Shown piece after piece: positions 38,063 to 46,963 of a stretch of 63,635 nucleotides of DNA. Numbering within the stretch: the first letter of the stretch is position 1; every line of letters begins with the position of its first letter. The stretch lies in the NCBI GenBank assembly GCA_009694025.1, contig SHVZ01000009.1, positions 1 to 63,635 on the forward strand. Direction: 5' to 3'. A program made the position numbers and the translations under genes. This DNA comes from Alphaproteobacteria bacterium (GTDB lineage: Bacteria; Pseudomonadota; Alphaproteobacteria; SHVZ01). A model generated the notes under the pieces. That model did no database searches and was not told the origin of the DNA. It saw nothing but the letters and a program-made list of their open reading frames with translations.

Positions 38063-38983
38063 ATGGAAACGGTCACCCTCGCGCTCTGGGCCGCCAATCT
38101 CGGCCGGCCGCTCGCCTCGCTCGCCGAATGGGTGGCGCTGGCCGAGGCGAAGCTCACCGAGGCGGCCGCCGGCGGCGCCGATCTCCTGATGCTGCCGGAG
38201 TGGATCGCTTCCCACTGGCTCTCCTTCGCGCCGGCCGACCTCGCCAGGGATCGCGAGGTCGCCTGGATGGCCGAGCAGGCGGAGGCGGCGTTGCCGGCGC
38301 TGGCGCGCGCGGCGACGGCGAGGCGCCTCACCCTCCTCGCCGGCACCATGCCGGCCGCGGCCGCCGGCGGCTACGTCAACCGCGCCCATCTGCTGCTGCC
38401 GGGAGGAGCAAGCGCGCATCAGGACAAGCTCTGCCTGACGCCGTTCGAAAAGCGCCTGGACGGCTGGCTGGTGCGGCCCGGAGGCACCATCACCAACTTC
38501 GGCTGGCGCGGCCTTCGCCTTGCCGTCGCCATCTGCCTCGACATCGAGCAGCCGGCGCTGGCCGGCCGGCTCCAGGGGCTCGACCTCGACCTCGTGCTGG
38601 TGCCGTCGATGACCGATCTGGAATCCGGCTACCGCCGCGTCTTCGGCTGCGCCAAGGCCCGCGCGGTCGAGCTGATGTGCCCGGTCGCCGCCGTCGGCCT
38701 CATCGGCACCCAGACGATCAACGGCCGGACCGAGCCCAACACCTCCGGGGCGGCCGCCTATCTTCCGTGCGAGCCGGACCTCAGTCCGAGCGGCATCCAC
38801 GCCGAGATTCCGATGCTGGCCGAGGCCCAGGACGACGGCCCACTGCTGATCGCCCGCGACGTCCCGGTCGGCGCCTGCCGGAGGCTCCGACGGGCCGGAG
38901 CCGAAGCCTGGCCGGGCCCTTGGAATGCCGACCATGTGACGCTGGACCACGTGCGGCTGGACGCCGCCGGGCCCGGCCGTTAG
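38063..38983 (+). CDS. Carbon-nitrogen hydrolase (nitrilase superfamily)
   Basis: This 306-residue amidohydrolase shows the nitrilase-superfamily catalytic triad: Glu in MLPEWIAS (about residue 46), Lys in HQDKLCLTPFE (about 127) and Cys in AVAICLDIE (about 157). Such enzymes cleave amides, N-carbamoyl compounds or nitriles without metal. The substrate is not deducible. It is followed after 11 bp by a glutamine-amidotransferase-like gene, so the two are probably co-transcribed. Confidence 0.9.
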   Translation: METVTLALWAANLGRPLASLAEWVALAEAKLTEAAAGGADLLMLPEWIASHWLSFAPADLARDREVAWMAEQAEAALPALARAATARRLTLLAGTMPAAAAGGYVNRAHLLLPGGASAHQDKLCLTPFEKRLDGWLVRPGGTITNFGWRGLRLAVAICLDIEQPALAGRLQGLDLDLVLVPSMTDLESGYRRVFGCAKARAVELMCPVAAVGLIGTQTINGRTEPNTSGAAAYLPCEPDLSPSGIHAEIPMLAEAQDDGPLLIARDVPVGACRRLRRAGAEAWPGPWNADHVTLDHVRLDAAGPGR

Positions 38984-38994
38984 GGTCGCGCCCC

Positions 38995-39705
38995 ATGCGA
39001 ATCCTGGTGGTCCAGCACGACAGGGAGGATCCGGCCGGCGTGGTCGGCGAGCAGATGGCGGCCCGGGGCGCCACGCTGGTTCCGACGCTGCCGCCGGCGG
39101 GCGAGGCCTTCCCCGACGGCCCCGAGGGATTCGACGGCCTCGTGCTGCTGGGTGGCCCGATGAGCGCCGCCGACGATGCCGGACATCCCTATTATGCCCG
39201 CCTTCATCGTATGGTCCGGCGTTTCCACGACGCCGGCCGGCCGATCCTCGGCATCTGTCTCGGATCGCAGATCATCGCCCGCAGCTTCGGCAAGCCGGTC
39301 TACCGCAACAAGGTGACGGAGATCGGCTTCCGCCCGGTGCGCCTGACCGAGGCCGGGCGCGCCGACCCGCTGTTCGCCGGTCTTGGGCCTGAGATCCGTC
39401 CGATGCAGTGGCACGAGGACACCTTCGACCTGCCCGACGAGGCGACGGGGCTGGCCGAAAACGACGACTGCCTGAACCAGGCCTGTCGCATCGGTCCGTC
39501 GACCTATGCCGTGCAGTTCCACCCGGAGGTGGACCGCGCCATGGTCCGCACCTGGGCCAAGGCAGCACCGTCGGATGCCGGCACCGCCGAGCGGCTGGAA
39601 GCCGAGATGGACCGCCATCTCGCCGCCGCCGAACGCCTCGGCCGCACCCTCGGCGATCGCTGGTTCGACCTGATCGAGCGACACGGACAGCGGTCGGCCG
39701 CCTGA
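38995..39705 (+). CDS. Class I glutamine amidotransferase-like protein
   Basis: This 236-residue stand-alone GATase1-like protein has the nucleophile elbow ILGICLGSQI (Cys at about 87) and the catalytic His and Glu in YAVQFHPEVD. It resembles GMP synthase-related stand-alone amidotransferases, such as those acting on gamma-glutamyl compounds. The ATG at 38995 follows the nitrilase stop by 11 bp. The partner enzyme and acceptor are unknown; with the nitrilase, an amide-metabolism role is an inference. Confidence 0.9.
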   Translation: MRILVVQHDREDPAGVVGEQMAARGATLVPTLPPAGEAFPDGPEGFDGLVLLGGPMSAADDAGHPYYARLHRMVRRFHDAGRPILGICLGSQIIARSFGKPVYRNKVTEIGFRPVRLTEAGRADPLFAGLGPEIRPMQWHEDTFDLPDEATGLAENDDCLNQACRIGPSTYAVQFHPEVDRAMVRTWAKAAPSDAGTAERLEAEMDRHLAAAERLGRTLGDRWFDLIERHGQRSAA

Positions 39706-39768
39706 CTTAAAGGCCGCCGGCCGCCGGCCGTTCGTTCCCCGTTTTCCTTCTTTTCCGAGAGACCCTCC

Positions 39769-41043
39769 GTGTCCAAACCACAGCCTGCCCGCGGCATGCG
39801 GGACATCCTGCCGACCGAGGCCGCCATCCGCGACTGGGTCCAGGCGAAGATCCTCGCGACGTACCGGCGCTTCGGCTACACGCGCATCGAGACCCCGGCG
39901 CTCGAGAACATCCAGCTCCTGACCGGCGACGACGGCGGCGAGAATGCCAAGCTCGTCTTCAAGGTGCTGAAGCGGGGCGAGAAGCTCGACCTCGCCAAGC
40001 CCGGCATGAGCGAGGACGACCTTGTCGACCTCGGCCTTCGCTTCGACCTGACCGTGCCGCTGGTCCGCTTCTTCACCACCAACCGCGCCCAGCTCCCGCG
40101 CGTGCTGAAGGCGATCCAGATCGGGCCGGTGTGGCGGGCCGAGCGCCCGCAGAAGGGCCGTTATCGCCAGTTCACCCAGTGCGACATCGACATCATCGGG
40201 CTCGAGGAGGGCCTGGCCGAAGCCGAGCTGCTGGTCGCGTCGGCAGAGGCCCTGATCGCCGTCGGCTTCGAGGGCTTCACCATCCGTCTCAACGACCGGC
40301 GCATCCTGACCGCGATCGCCGCAGCCTCAGGCGTCGAGGAAGCGCGCCACGGCTCGGTCTTCATCACCCTCGACAAGCTGGACAAGATCGGCGTCGACGG
40401 CGTGCGCAAGGAGCTGGCGCAGCAGGGCTTCGCCGAGGCGCAGATCGACCGGCTCTCGACGATGCTGGCCGGCGTCGACGGAATCTCGGTGGAGGCGTTC
40501 GCGAAGCGGCTCGGCGCCAGCCTCGACGCCAAGGTGCCGGCGCTGATCGGCGAGGTCCTCGATGCGGTCGGCGCCGATGCCGGCAACCGCTACAGGGTCG
40601 CCTTCGATCCGACCCTGGTGCGCGGCATGGGCTACTACACCGGGCCGGTGTTCGAGATCGCCCAGCCGGGATACGACTTCTCGATCGCCGGCGGCGGCCG
40701 CTACGACCGCATGGTCGGCAAGCTCTCGGGCGAGGAGGCGCCGGCCTGCGGCTTCTCGATCGGATTCGAGCGAGTGGTCGCCGTCCTGATGGACAAGACG
40801 TTCGTTCCGCCGGCCGAAGCGAAGCTGACCGCGCTCCTGGTGCCGGAGGGGACTGCGCTCGCCCGCGCGCTCACGGCCGCGCGAATGCTCCGCTCAGAAG
40901 GCCTGGCGCCGTCGCTCTTTCCGCTGGAAAAGAAGCTCGGCCGCCAGCTCGAGGGCCTGCAGGCGTCCGGCTTCACCCACTACGCCACGCTCGACGGCGA
41001 CGGGCCGCCGGCGATCAGGGCGATGAAGGCGCCGGCCCGCTAG
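39769..41043 (+). CDS. hisS: Histidyl-tRNA synthetase
   Basis: This 424-residue class II synthetase charges tRNA-His. It starts at GTG (VSKPQPARGMRDILP, with the GMRD motif). Motif 2 is seen in PQKGRYRQFTQCDIDIIG, the histidine motif in LVRGMGYYTGPVFEI and motif 3 in GFSIGFERV, with the family IAGGGRYDRMVG segment. Length matches bacterial HisS. Its TAG stop overlaps in CTAG with the stop of a short minus-strand ORF. Confidence 0.97.
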   Translation: MSKPQPARGMRDILPTEAAIRDWVQAKILATYRRFGYTRIETPALENIQLLTGDDGGENAKLVFKVLKRGEKLDLAKPGMSEDDLVDLGLRFDLTVPLVRFFTTNRAQLPRVLKAIQIGPVWRAERPQKGRYRQFTQCDIDIIGLEEGLAEAELLVASAEALIAVGFEGFTIRLNDRRILTAIAAASGVEEARHGSVFITLDKLDKIGVDGVRKELAQQGFAEAQIDRLSTMLAGVDGISVEAFAKRLGASLDAKVPALIGEVLDAVGADAGNRYRVAFDPTLVRGMGYYTGPVFEIAQPGYDFSIAGGGRYDRMVGKLSGEEAPACGFSIGFERVVAVLMDKTFVPPAEAKLTALLVPEGTALARALTAARMLRSEGLAPSLFPLEKKLGRQLEGLQASGFTHYATLDGDGPPAIRAMKAPAR

Positions 41044-41234
41044 GAAGCGGTCCGGCGGAATCCACCCAGCCCGATCACGCGCCGGGCGGGATCGGCGACG
41101 GCGGAGACGAGCTGCCGCATGAGCCGGAGCGTCTCGGCGCTGCGGAGGGCGTGGGTCCGCGCGACATAGGTGGGGACTTGGTCCCAATCGATGCGGGCGA
41201 CGAGACGGGGCGTCGACCTGGTCGCCGAGAGCAT
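41040..41234 (-). CDS. Possible small protein opposite the hisS end
   Basis: This 64-residue ORF reads DWDQVPTYVARTHALRS and ETLRLMRQLVSAVADPA before a short basic tail, and resembles small Arg-rich alphaproteobacterial proteins with a YVxRxHxLRxxE pattern. Its stop shares CTAG with the hisS stop, a typical tight convergent arrangement. The N-terminal 30 bases overlap the LysR remnant, so the true start may have been lost or replaced. I count it as a candidate only. Confidence 0.4.
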   Translation of the reverse strand: MLSATRSTPRLVARIDWDQVPTYVARTHALRSAETLRLMRQLVSAVADPARRVIGLGGFRRTAS

Positions 41235-41609
41235 CGACATCGCCATTCGCTTGGACGCGCTCGGCGATTCCTCGCTGGTCGCCCGCAAGATCGCCTGGAC
41301 CACCCGCGTGGTCTGCGCCGCCCCGCCTATGCCGTGAGCAAAGGGGCTCCGCGGTCGCCCGAGGATCCCGCCCGCCACGACTGCCTCGCCTTCCTCGATT
41401 CCCGCCTCATCCACCTCGACAACTGACCCTTCGACACCCCGGCCGGCCGGGTCACGATCCCGGTCGCGGGGCCGATCGTCGCCGGCGACGGCGACACCGT
41501 GTTCCGCCTTGCCGACGCCAGTCTCGGCATCGCGCGCCTCTCGCGCTTCGTCGCGGCGTTCGTCGCCTTCCTGATCGAGAGCTTCGGTGCGGTGCCGCCG
41601 TGGTATTAG
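41203..41609 (+). pseudogene. Decayed LysR-family regulator fragment
   Basis: The translated remnant matches the C-terminal (effector-binding) half of a LysR regulator: VDLVAESIDIAIRLDAL and VARKIAWTTRVVCAAPP, then after a frame change KGAPRSPEDPARHDCLAFLD, then DTPAGRVTIPVAGPIV, and finally FVAFLIESFGAVPPWY. Defects are visible: a one-base loss near 41325 changes frame, a TGA at 41424-41426 replaces the expected Trp of a WPFDTP-type segment, and about 30-40 residues are deleted before FVAFL. The whole DNA-binding half is missing. It is a fragment, not an expressed regulator. Confidence 0.8.
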
Positions 41610-41618
41610 GCGGGAGTG

Positions 41619-42152
41619 ATGGCCGAATTCCTCTCCTTCCTGCCGATCATCGTGCTGATGGTCGCCTCGCGCCTGCTGCCGCGGCGCGTGGCGCTTGCCG
41701 TCAGCCTCCTCTCGACCGCCGCGACGCTTTATCCCTGGGCGATGGGCGGCACCGCGAAGCCGTTCAGCCTGGTCCTGGCATCCCTGATCGCCGCGAGCCT
41801 CGTCTGGCATGTCGCGCATGCGGTCTCGGCCGAGCGCTGGTCCGGCCTGCTCTTGACCGGCGGCATCGCGATCTACGCCTTCGGCTCGGTCGCCGCCGGC
41901 CATCCCTTCGCCGAACAGTGGGCGCATGAACGGGTGCCGCCGGCCCAATGGGCGCATCCGCTGACGATCCACATCGTCACCACGATCACCTGGGTCTGGG
42001 GCGGGATCTACCTCGTGCTGGCAGCCGCGACGTTTCCGCGCGAGCGCTGGATGCCGCCGCCGCGGGTGCGCACCGCCCTTCCCCTTGTTCTCGTCATCGC
42101 CGGGATCGTGTTCTCGAGCTGGTACCCGGCCTTCGCCGTCGCTCACCGATAG
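41619..42152 (+). CDS. Multi-pass membrane protein of unknown function
   Basis: This protein of about 177 residues has five or more hydrophobic helices (LPIIVLMVASRLLP, ALAVSLLSTAATLYP, VLASLIAASLVWHV, IHIVTTITWVWGGI, ALPLVLVIAGIVFSSW). It lies immediately after the LysR remnant and ends 2 bp before the stop of the convergent amidotransferase-like gene. It has no recognisable motif and the function is unknown. Confidence 0.7.
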   Translation: MAEFLSFLPIIVLMVASRLLPRRVALAVSLLSTAATLYPWAMGGTAKPFSLVLASLIAASLVWHVAHAVSAERWSGLLLTGGIAIYAFGSVAAGHPFAEQWAHERVPPAQWAHPLTIHIVTTITWVWGGIYLVLAAATFPRERWMPPPRVRTALPLVLVIAGIVFSSWYPAFAVAHR

Positions 42153-42154
42153 GG

Positions 42155-44224
42155 CTACTTGCCCTCGCGTCTCCACGCGACCATCGCCATGCCGAGCGCC
42201 ATCGCCAGCACCAGGAGGGCGGGCATCAGCGCCACCTCGTCGAGGCCGACGGTGGCGTAGTCGCCGTTGGTGCGGAAGCCGATCCAGTCGCGCCCGGAGG
42301 CCGGGCGGCCGGGGCGGATCTTGCGCGGCTCGGGCGTGCCGTCTTGCAGCCAGTTGACGGAGCCGCCCGACGCCTGGGCGAAGGGCGCCAGCTTCGCGCC
42401 GGTCGCGCGCACATCGGCCCATTCCAGCGGGTTCAGCGGCCCGACCGCGGCGATCGCCGTGCGCTGGCCGTCGCCGAGGCGATAGAGCCCGACCTGGTCG
42501 ACGGCGAGATCGCCGGAGGCGCCGCCCGAGCCGTCCTCGGCCATCGCCACGCTCGCGGTCTCGCCGTTGGGCAGGGTGACCGTGACCGGGCGGTCGTCCG
42601 GCTTCACGCTCCGGCGCTTGACCTCCAGGCGGTCGCCGCGGAGCTGGGCCGAGAGCACGTTCTCTTCCAGCTCCGGCTCCTTCATCAGCCAATGGGCGAG
42701 GCGGCGCAGCAGCTCGGCCTGCGGGCCGCCGCCCTCGAAGCCGCGCGTCCACAGCCAGATGTGGTCGCTCATGAGCTGGGCGACGCGGCCCTTGCCGACC
42801 CGGTCGAGGATCAGGAGCGGACGCGCGTTCGGCCCCTGCATCACCACCTCGCCGCGCTGGGCCTCGGCGTCGATGTAGCGGAACCAGCGGCCCCAGCCCG
42901 GCTCGGCGCCGGCGCCGCCGGGAAGGTCGGAAGTGACCGGATGGCGGTGGCCCGCCGGGCTCAGCATCGGCTTGAAGCCCTGCTCCACCACCTGGCCGGT
43001 CGGCTCCGCCGGCATCACCCGGCCGAGCGGAGTCCGGTAGAGGCTGAGCGAGCCTGCGAAGGGCGGGCCCGTCGCGTCCAGAAGCGCACCGCCCTTCTCG
43101 ATGTAATCGGCGATGTTGGCGATGTTGGCCCGCGGCAGGATGCCCTGGCGGCGGTAGCGATCGAAGATGATGAGGTTGAACTCGTCGAGCTTGATCTCGA
43201 ACAGCTCGCGGATCGGAAAGGCGATCAGCGACAGCTCGCGGATCGGCGTGCCGTCCTGCTTTTCCGGCGGCCTGAGGATGGTGAAATGGACGAGGTCGAC
43301 GGCAGGATCGGCCTTGAGCAGGCTCCGCCAAGTACGCTCGCCGGCATGGGGCTCGCCCGAAACCAGCAGCACGCGGAGCCGATCGCGCACGCCGTTGATC
43401 GCAGCGACCGCCCGGTTGTTGTCGAGGGTCAGCTCCTTCGGTCCCGGCTCGACCGCCAGCTCGATGACGGTCTGGCCGCCGTGATCCAGGGTCAACGGGA
43501 TCTCGACGGTGCGGCCGACGGGCACGGACTGGCGCTGCTCGGCGGCGCCGTCGCGCCGGAGCGTGAGCTGCACCGGGGTTCCCGGCGCCACCGCCGCGTC
43601 CTCGACCCGGATCGACAGGGTGATCGGTTTCCCGACCAGGCCGTAGGTCGGCACCTTCTCGATCACCAGACGACGGTCGGCCTCGCCGCGCTGGCCGGTC
43701 AGCAGAACATGCAGCGGCGCGCCGAAGAGGTCGCGCACGCCTTCCGGCGGAAGATCGTGGACCTGGCCGTCGGTAACCACGGCAATGCCGGCCAGCCGGT
43801 GGCGCGGCACATCGGCCAGCGCCTTGTCGAGCTGGGTCGCGAGACGGGTGCCGTCGTCAGAGGTCACGACGTTGCCGCCGACGGTGACGGTGCGGAGCTC
43901 GACGCCGGGAAGCGCGGCGAGCTTGGCTGCCAGCTGCTCGGCGGCGCGCCGGGTATCGGCGAGCCGCGTGCCGATCTTCTGGCTCGGGCTCTCGTCGACG
44001 ACCAGCACGGCGACGTCCGGCCGCGCCTCACGCCGTTCGGCCACCAGGGTCGGGTTGGCGAGGGCAGCAAGCAGCGCCAGCGCCGCACCGGTTCGCCACC
44101 AGGCGCCCCGCGCACGGGCGGCGAGGCCGAGACCGACGACGACCAGCGCCGCGACGCCAAGCGCCGCCAGCGCCCAGATCGGCAGCAGCGGCGCCCAGGC
44201 GATGTGGAGGGCGGACGGCGTCAC
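42155..44224 (-). CDS. Membrane protein with amidotransferase-like domain (DUF4159/BatA cluster)
   Basis: This 689-residue protein has two N-terminal hydrophobic segments and a C-terminal one (ALMPALLVLAMALGMAMVAW), so it is membrane-anchored. The middle contains a vWA-like region (VAVLVVDESPSQ) and a class I amidotransferase-like/ThuA-type region (NLIIFDRYRRQGILPRAN, YIEKGGALLDATG) without an obvious catalytic Cys. It is last of four minus-strand genes (MoxR, DUF58, DUF4159 protein and this one) and overlaps the preceding gene by 4 bp (ATGA). In the family these act together; the target is unknown. Confidence 0.8.
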   Translation of the reverse strand: MTPSALHIAWAPLLPIWALAALGVAALVVVGLGLAARARGAWWRTGAALALLAALANPTLVAERREARPDVAVLVVDESPSQKIGTRLADTRRAAEQLAAKLAALPGVELRTVTVGGNVVTSDDGTRLATQLDKALADVPRHRLAGIAVVTDGQVHDLPPEGVRDLFGAPLHVLLTGQRGEADRRLVIEKVPTYGLVGKPITLSIRVEDAAVAPGTPVQLTLRRDGAAEQRQSVPVGRTVEIPLTLDHGGQTVIELAVEPGPKELTLDNNRAVAAINGVRDRLRVLLVSGEPHAGERTWRSLLKADPAVDLVHFTILRPPEKQDGTPIRELSLIAFPIRELFEIKLDEFNLIIFDRYRRQGILPRANIANIADYIEKGGALLDATGPPFAGSLSLYRTPLGRVMPAEPTGQVVEQGFKPMLSPAGHRHPVTSDLPGGAGAEPGWGRWFRYIDAEAQRGEVVMQGPNARPLLILDRVGKGRVAQLMSDHIWLWTRGFEGGGPQAELLRRLAHWLMKEPELEENVLSAQLRGDRLEVKRRSVKPDDRPVTVTLPNGETASVAMAEDGSGGASGDLAVDQVGLYRLGDGQRTAIAAVGPLNPLEWADVRATGAKLAPFAQASGGSVNWLQDGTPEPRKIRPGRPASGRDWIGFRTNGDYATVGLDEVALMPALLVLAMALGMAMVAWRREGK

Positions 44225-46950
44225 TGGCCGACCCGCTCGAGGATCGCCGGAACATGCACCTGGTCGGCCTTGTAGTTGCCGGTCAACGCGTACATCACCA
44301 GGTTGACGCCGAAGCGGAACGCGACCTCGCGCTGGATCTCGCCGCCGGGAACGACGGCATGGAGAGCGCGGCCGCCGCTGTCGGACGCCCAGGCGCCGGC
44401 CCAGTCGTTCGATCCGAGGATGATCGAGGAGACCTCGTCCTCGCCGCGCGCGCGCGTCGCCTCGACCCAGACCTGACCGCCGGCGAAGCGTCCCGGGAAA
44501 TCGGTCAGGAGATAGAAGGCCTTGGTCAGCACGTGGTCGGGCGGAGCCGGCACCAATGCCGGGATCGAGAGGCCGCGGGCGATCTCCCGGAGCTTCTGCG
44601 CGCCCGGCCCGCCTGCCATCGGGTCGACGACGATCTCGCCGGCGTCGCGGGTGTCGAAGACGACCGTGCCGCCGTTCTTGAGGTAGGTGTTGAGACGCTG
44701 ATACGCCGCAGGGCTCGGCAGCCGCTGGCTGGCCGCCATCGGCCAGTAGACGAGGGCGAAGAAGGCGAGCTCGTCGGCCTCGACGTCGACGCCGAGCGGC
44801 GCATCCGGCTCGATCGCCGTCCGCCGCGAAAGAACCTGGGAGAGGCTTTCCAATCCGAGGCGGCTGGTCTCGTCGGTCCGGGCATCGCCGGTCAGCACAT
44901 AGGCGAGCCGCACGTTCAGCGTCGCCTCGAGCGCGAAGGCATCGACCGCGCTCGGGCGGGACGGTGCCGCCCGCGTCTGCGCCATGGCCGCCGCCGGCAG
45001 CAGCACGAGCAGCGTGACCGCGGCGCGGAGGGGCATGCGGCCCGGCATGAGGCCGCGAAGAACGAGGCCGATGATGATGTCGAGGAGCAGCAGCACCAGT
45101 GCCGCGGCGAGGAGATGCGGCTTCAGCACGGTTTCCTCGCCGATCGCATAGGAGGCGCGGTCGACGCCACCCGGCAGCTCGGCCATCGGCGCGGCATCGG
45201 CGACGTCGGGGCCGAGATTGAGGGCGCGCTTGGCCGACTCCGTACCATAGAAGCCGGGCGGATGGCGGGAGTCGACGCGGGCATCGCCGACGAGGGCCGC
45301 GGCCGAAGGCGGGCGCGCGGTCATGCGCCCGAAACCGTCTAGCGTCTCGATCGGCGGCAGCGGCTGGGTCGAGGTGCTGCCGGAGACGCCCTGGCTCAAG
45401 GCGACGACGCGCCGGAGCATGTCGACGAACAGGCCGGACATCGGCAGGTTCGACCAGGTCGGGATCGCGGTCGTGTGCACCAGGACGGTCCAGCCTTGGC
45501 CGCGACGCTCGGCGGTGACGATCGGGGTGCCGTCGGTCAGCCTGGCCCAGGTGCGTTCGGCGAGCTCGAGCCCCGGCTGGGCCAGCACCTGACGCTGCAC
45601 GGTGACGTCGGCGGGCACGCCAAGACCGGCGAAGGGGCTGGCGGTCTCGAAGACGGCGAGCGGCTGCGGGCGGCTCCAGGAGAGTGCGCCGCCGAGCGCG
45701 CGGTCGCCGCGCCGGAGCTTGACCGGCACCAGATCGTCGTCGGCATTGGCGAGCTTCGGCCCGGCGAAGCGCATGAGCACGCCGCCCGCCTCGATCCAGG
45801 GAGCCAGCTGAGCCTTCTCGGCCGGCGGGAGCGCGCCGGCATCCGGCATCAGGATCACCGCGAGCTCGCGCTTCAGGAGATCGGCGACCGGCCCGCGCCT
45901 GACCTCGGCGAAGGGCATCAACGCCTTGTCGAGATAGTGGAGCTCATCGAGCAAAGGCTGCGAGGCGTCGAACTGGGTCGGACCGACCAGGCCGACAGGG
46001 CGCCGGCGCCAGCGTTCGTCCAGCAGAACGATCGCCGCGGCCGAGGTCTCGTTCTCGACCTCCAGACGATGCACCTGGTTGCGGAGCTCGGTCGGCAACA
46101 CGAACCTGACCTCGGTCTTGAGGCCGTCGGCGGCGAAGCGGGCGACCTCGCGGGCCAGCAGCCTGCCGTCGCCGGCGATGGCACGAACCGCGACCTCCGC
46201 TTCGCCTCCGGCCCCCGGCCGCCGCGCGGCAACGACGAGATCGCTGCTGAGCCCCTCGGGCGGCAGCAGCGCGCGGGGGAGCTGGGGGGACGGCGCCGCG
46301 TGCACCGTGAGACGGCCGAGCCGCTGCAGGCGCTCGATCAGCGCCGCCTGGCCGGCGCCGTGGTCGAGTCCGTCCGCGAGATAGGTGGTGGCCCCGGCGG
46401 TGGACAGTTGCAGCTTCTCGAGCGCCGCCAACGTCGCGGCCGGGTCCGGTCCCCAGGGGCGCGGCTCCATCGCCTGGACGAGGGCGCGGGCATCGGTCGG
46501 GCGGACGACGCCGCTCGACCGCCGCGGCTCGTCGGCGCCTTCCGACGTCGTCAGCAAGACGACGGTCCGGCCTTGTTGCTCGGCCTCCTCGATCAGCCGC
46601 AGCAGCACTTTCCGCCGGTCGTCCCATCGGGGCGCGGCCGCCCAGGTATCGTCGACGGCGATGACCAGCGGCCCGTCGCCGGCGAGCCGCGCCGACGGAT
46701 TGAGCAGCGGCTCGGCCAGTCCCAGGATCACCAGGGCGGCGATGACCAGGCGCAGCAGCACCAGCCACCAGGGCGTGCGCGCCGGAGTCTCCTCCTTCGG
46801 AGCCAGCAGGTGCAGGATCCGGATCGCCGGGAAATTAAGGCGCCTGGGGGCCGGCGGCCTCACCCTGAGCAGGAGCCAGATCACCGGCAGAACGGCGAGC
46901 GCCGCGAGCAGCCAGGGCGAGGCGAAGGCGAGCGAGCCGAGGGTCAGCAT
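44221..46950 (-). CDS. BatA-like membrane protein with DUF4159 domain
   Basis: This 909-residue protein has a BatA/aerotolerance N-terminus (SPWLLAALAVLPVIWLLLRV, RPPAPRRLNFPAIRIL), a vWA-like region beginning LVIAVDDTWA, an amidotransferase-like middle, a membrane segment near 685 (LVLLLLDIIIGLVL) and a C-terminal DUF4159 domain ending VMYALTGNYKADQVHV. The start ATG at 46950 follows DUF58 by 13 bp with GAGGCG upstream. An extension by 15 codons is unlikely. With MoxR and DUF58 this is a recognised but biochemically undefined proteobacterial module. Confidence 0.85.
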   Translation of the reverse strand: MLTLGSLAFASPWLLAALAVLPVIWLLLRVRPPAPRRLNFPAIRILHLLAPKEETPARTPWWLVLLRLVIAALVILGLAEPLLNPSARLAGDGPLVIAVDDTWAAAPRWDDRRKVLLRLIEEAEQQGRTVVLLTTSEGADEPRRSSGVVRPTDARALVQAMEPRPWGPDPAATLAALEKLQLSTAGATTYLADGLDHGAGQAALIERLQRLGRLTVHAAPSPQLPRALLPPEGLSSDLVVAARRPGAGGEAEVAVRAIAGDGRLLAREVARFAADGLKTEVRFVLPTELRNQVHRLEVENETSAAAIVLLDERWRRRPVGLVGPTQFDASQPLLDELHYLDKALMPFAEVRRGPVADLLKRELAVILMPDAGALPPAEKAQLAPWIEAGGVLMRFAGPKLANADDDLVPVKLRRGDRALGGALSWSRPQPLAVFETASPFAGLGVPADVTVQRQVLAQPGLELAERTWARLTDGTPIVTAERRGQGWTVLVHTTAIPTWSNLPMSGLFVDMLRRVVALSQGVSGSTSTQPLPPIETLDGFGRMTARPPSAAALVGDARVDSRHPPGFYGTESAKRALNLGPDVADAAPMAELPGGVDRASYAIGEETVLKPHLLAAALVLLLLDIIIGLVLRGLMPGRMPLRAAVTLLVLLPAAAMAQTRAAPSRPSAVDAFALEATLNVRLAYVLTGDARTDETSRLGLESLSQVLSRRTAIEPDAPLGVDVEADELAFFALVYWPMAASQRLPSPAAYQRLNTYLKNGGTVVFDTRDAGEIVVDPMAGGPGAQKLREIARGLSIPALVPAPPDHVLTKAFYLLTDFPGRFAGGQVWVEATRARGEDEVSSIILGSNDWAGAWASDSGGRALHAVVPGGEIQREVAFRFGVNLVMYALTGNYKADQVHVPAILERVGQ

Positions 46951-46963
46951 GGCCGTCGGCGCC

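Noticed and set aside
41040-43331. A 763-codon minus-strand frame
   Set aside because: Almost all of it overlaps the amidotransferase-like gene in another frame and the LysR remnant in reverse; only the last 64 codons look like a possible small protein.
41948-44275. A 775-codon plus-strand frame
   Set aside because: Antisense to the amidotransferase-like gene; low-complexity composition and no motif.
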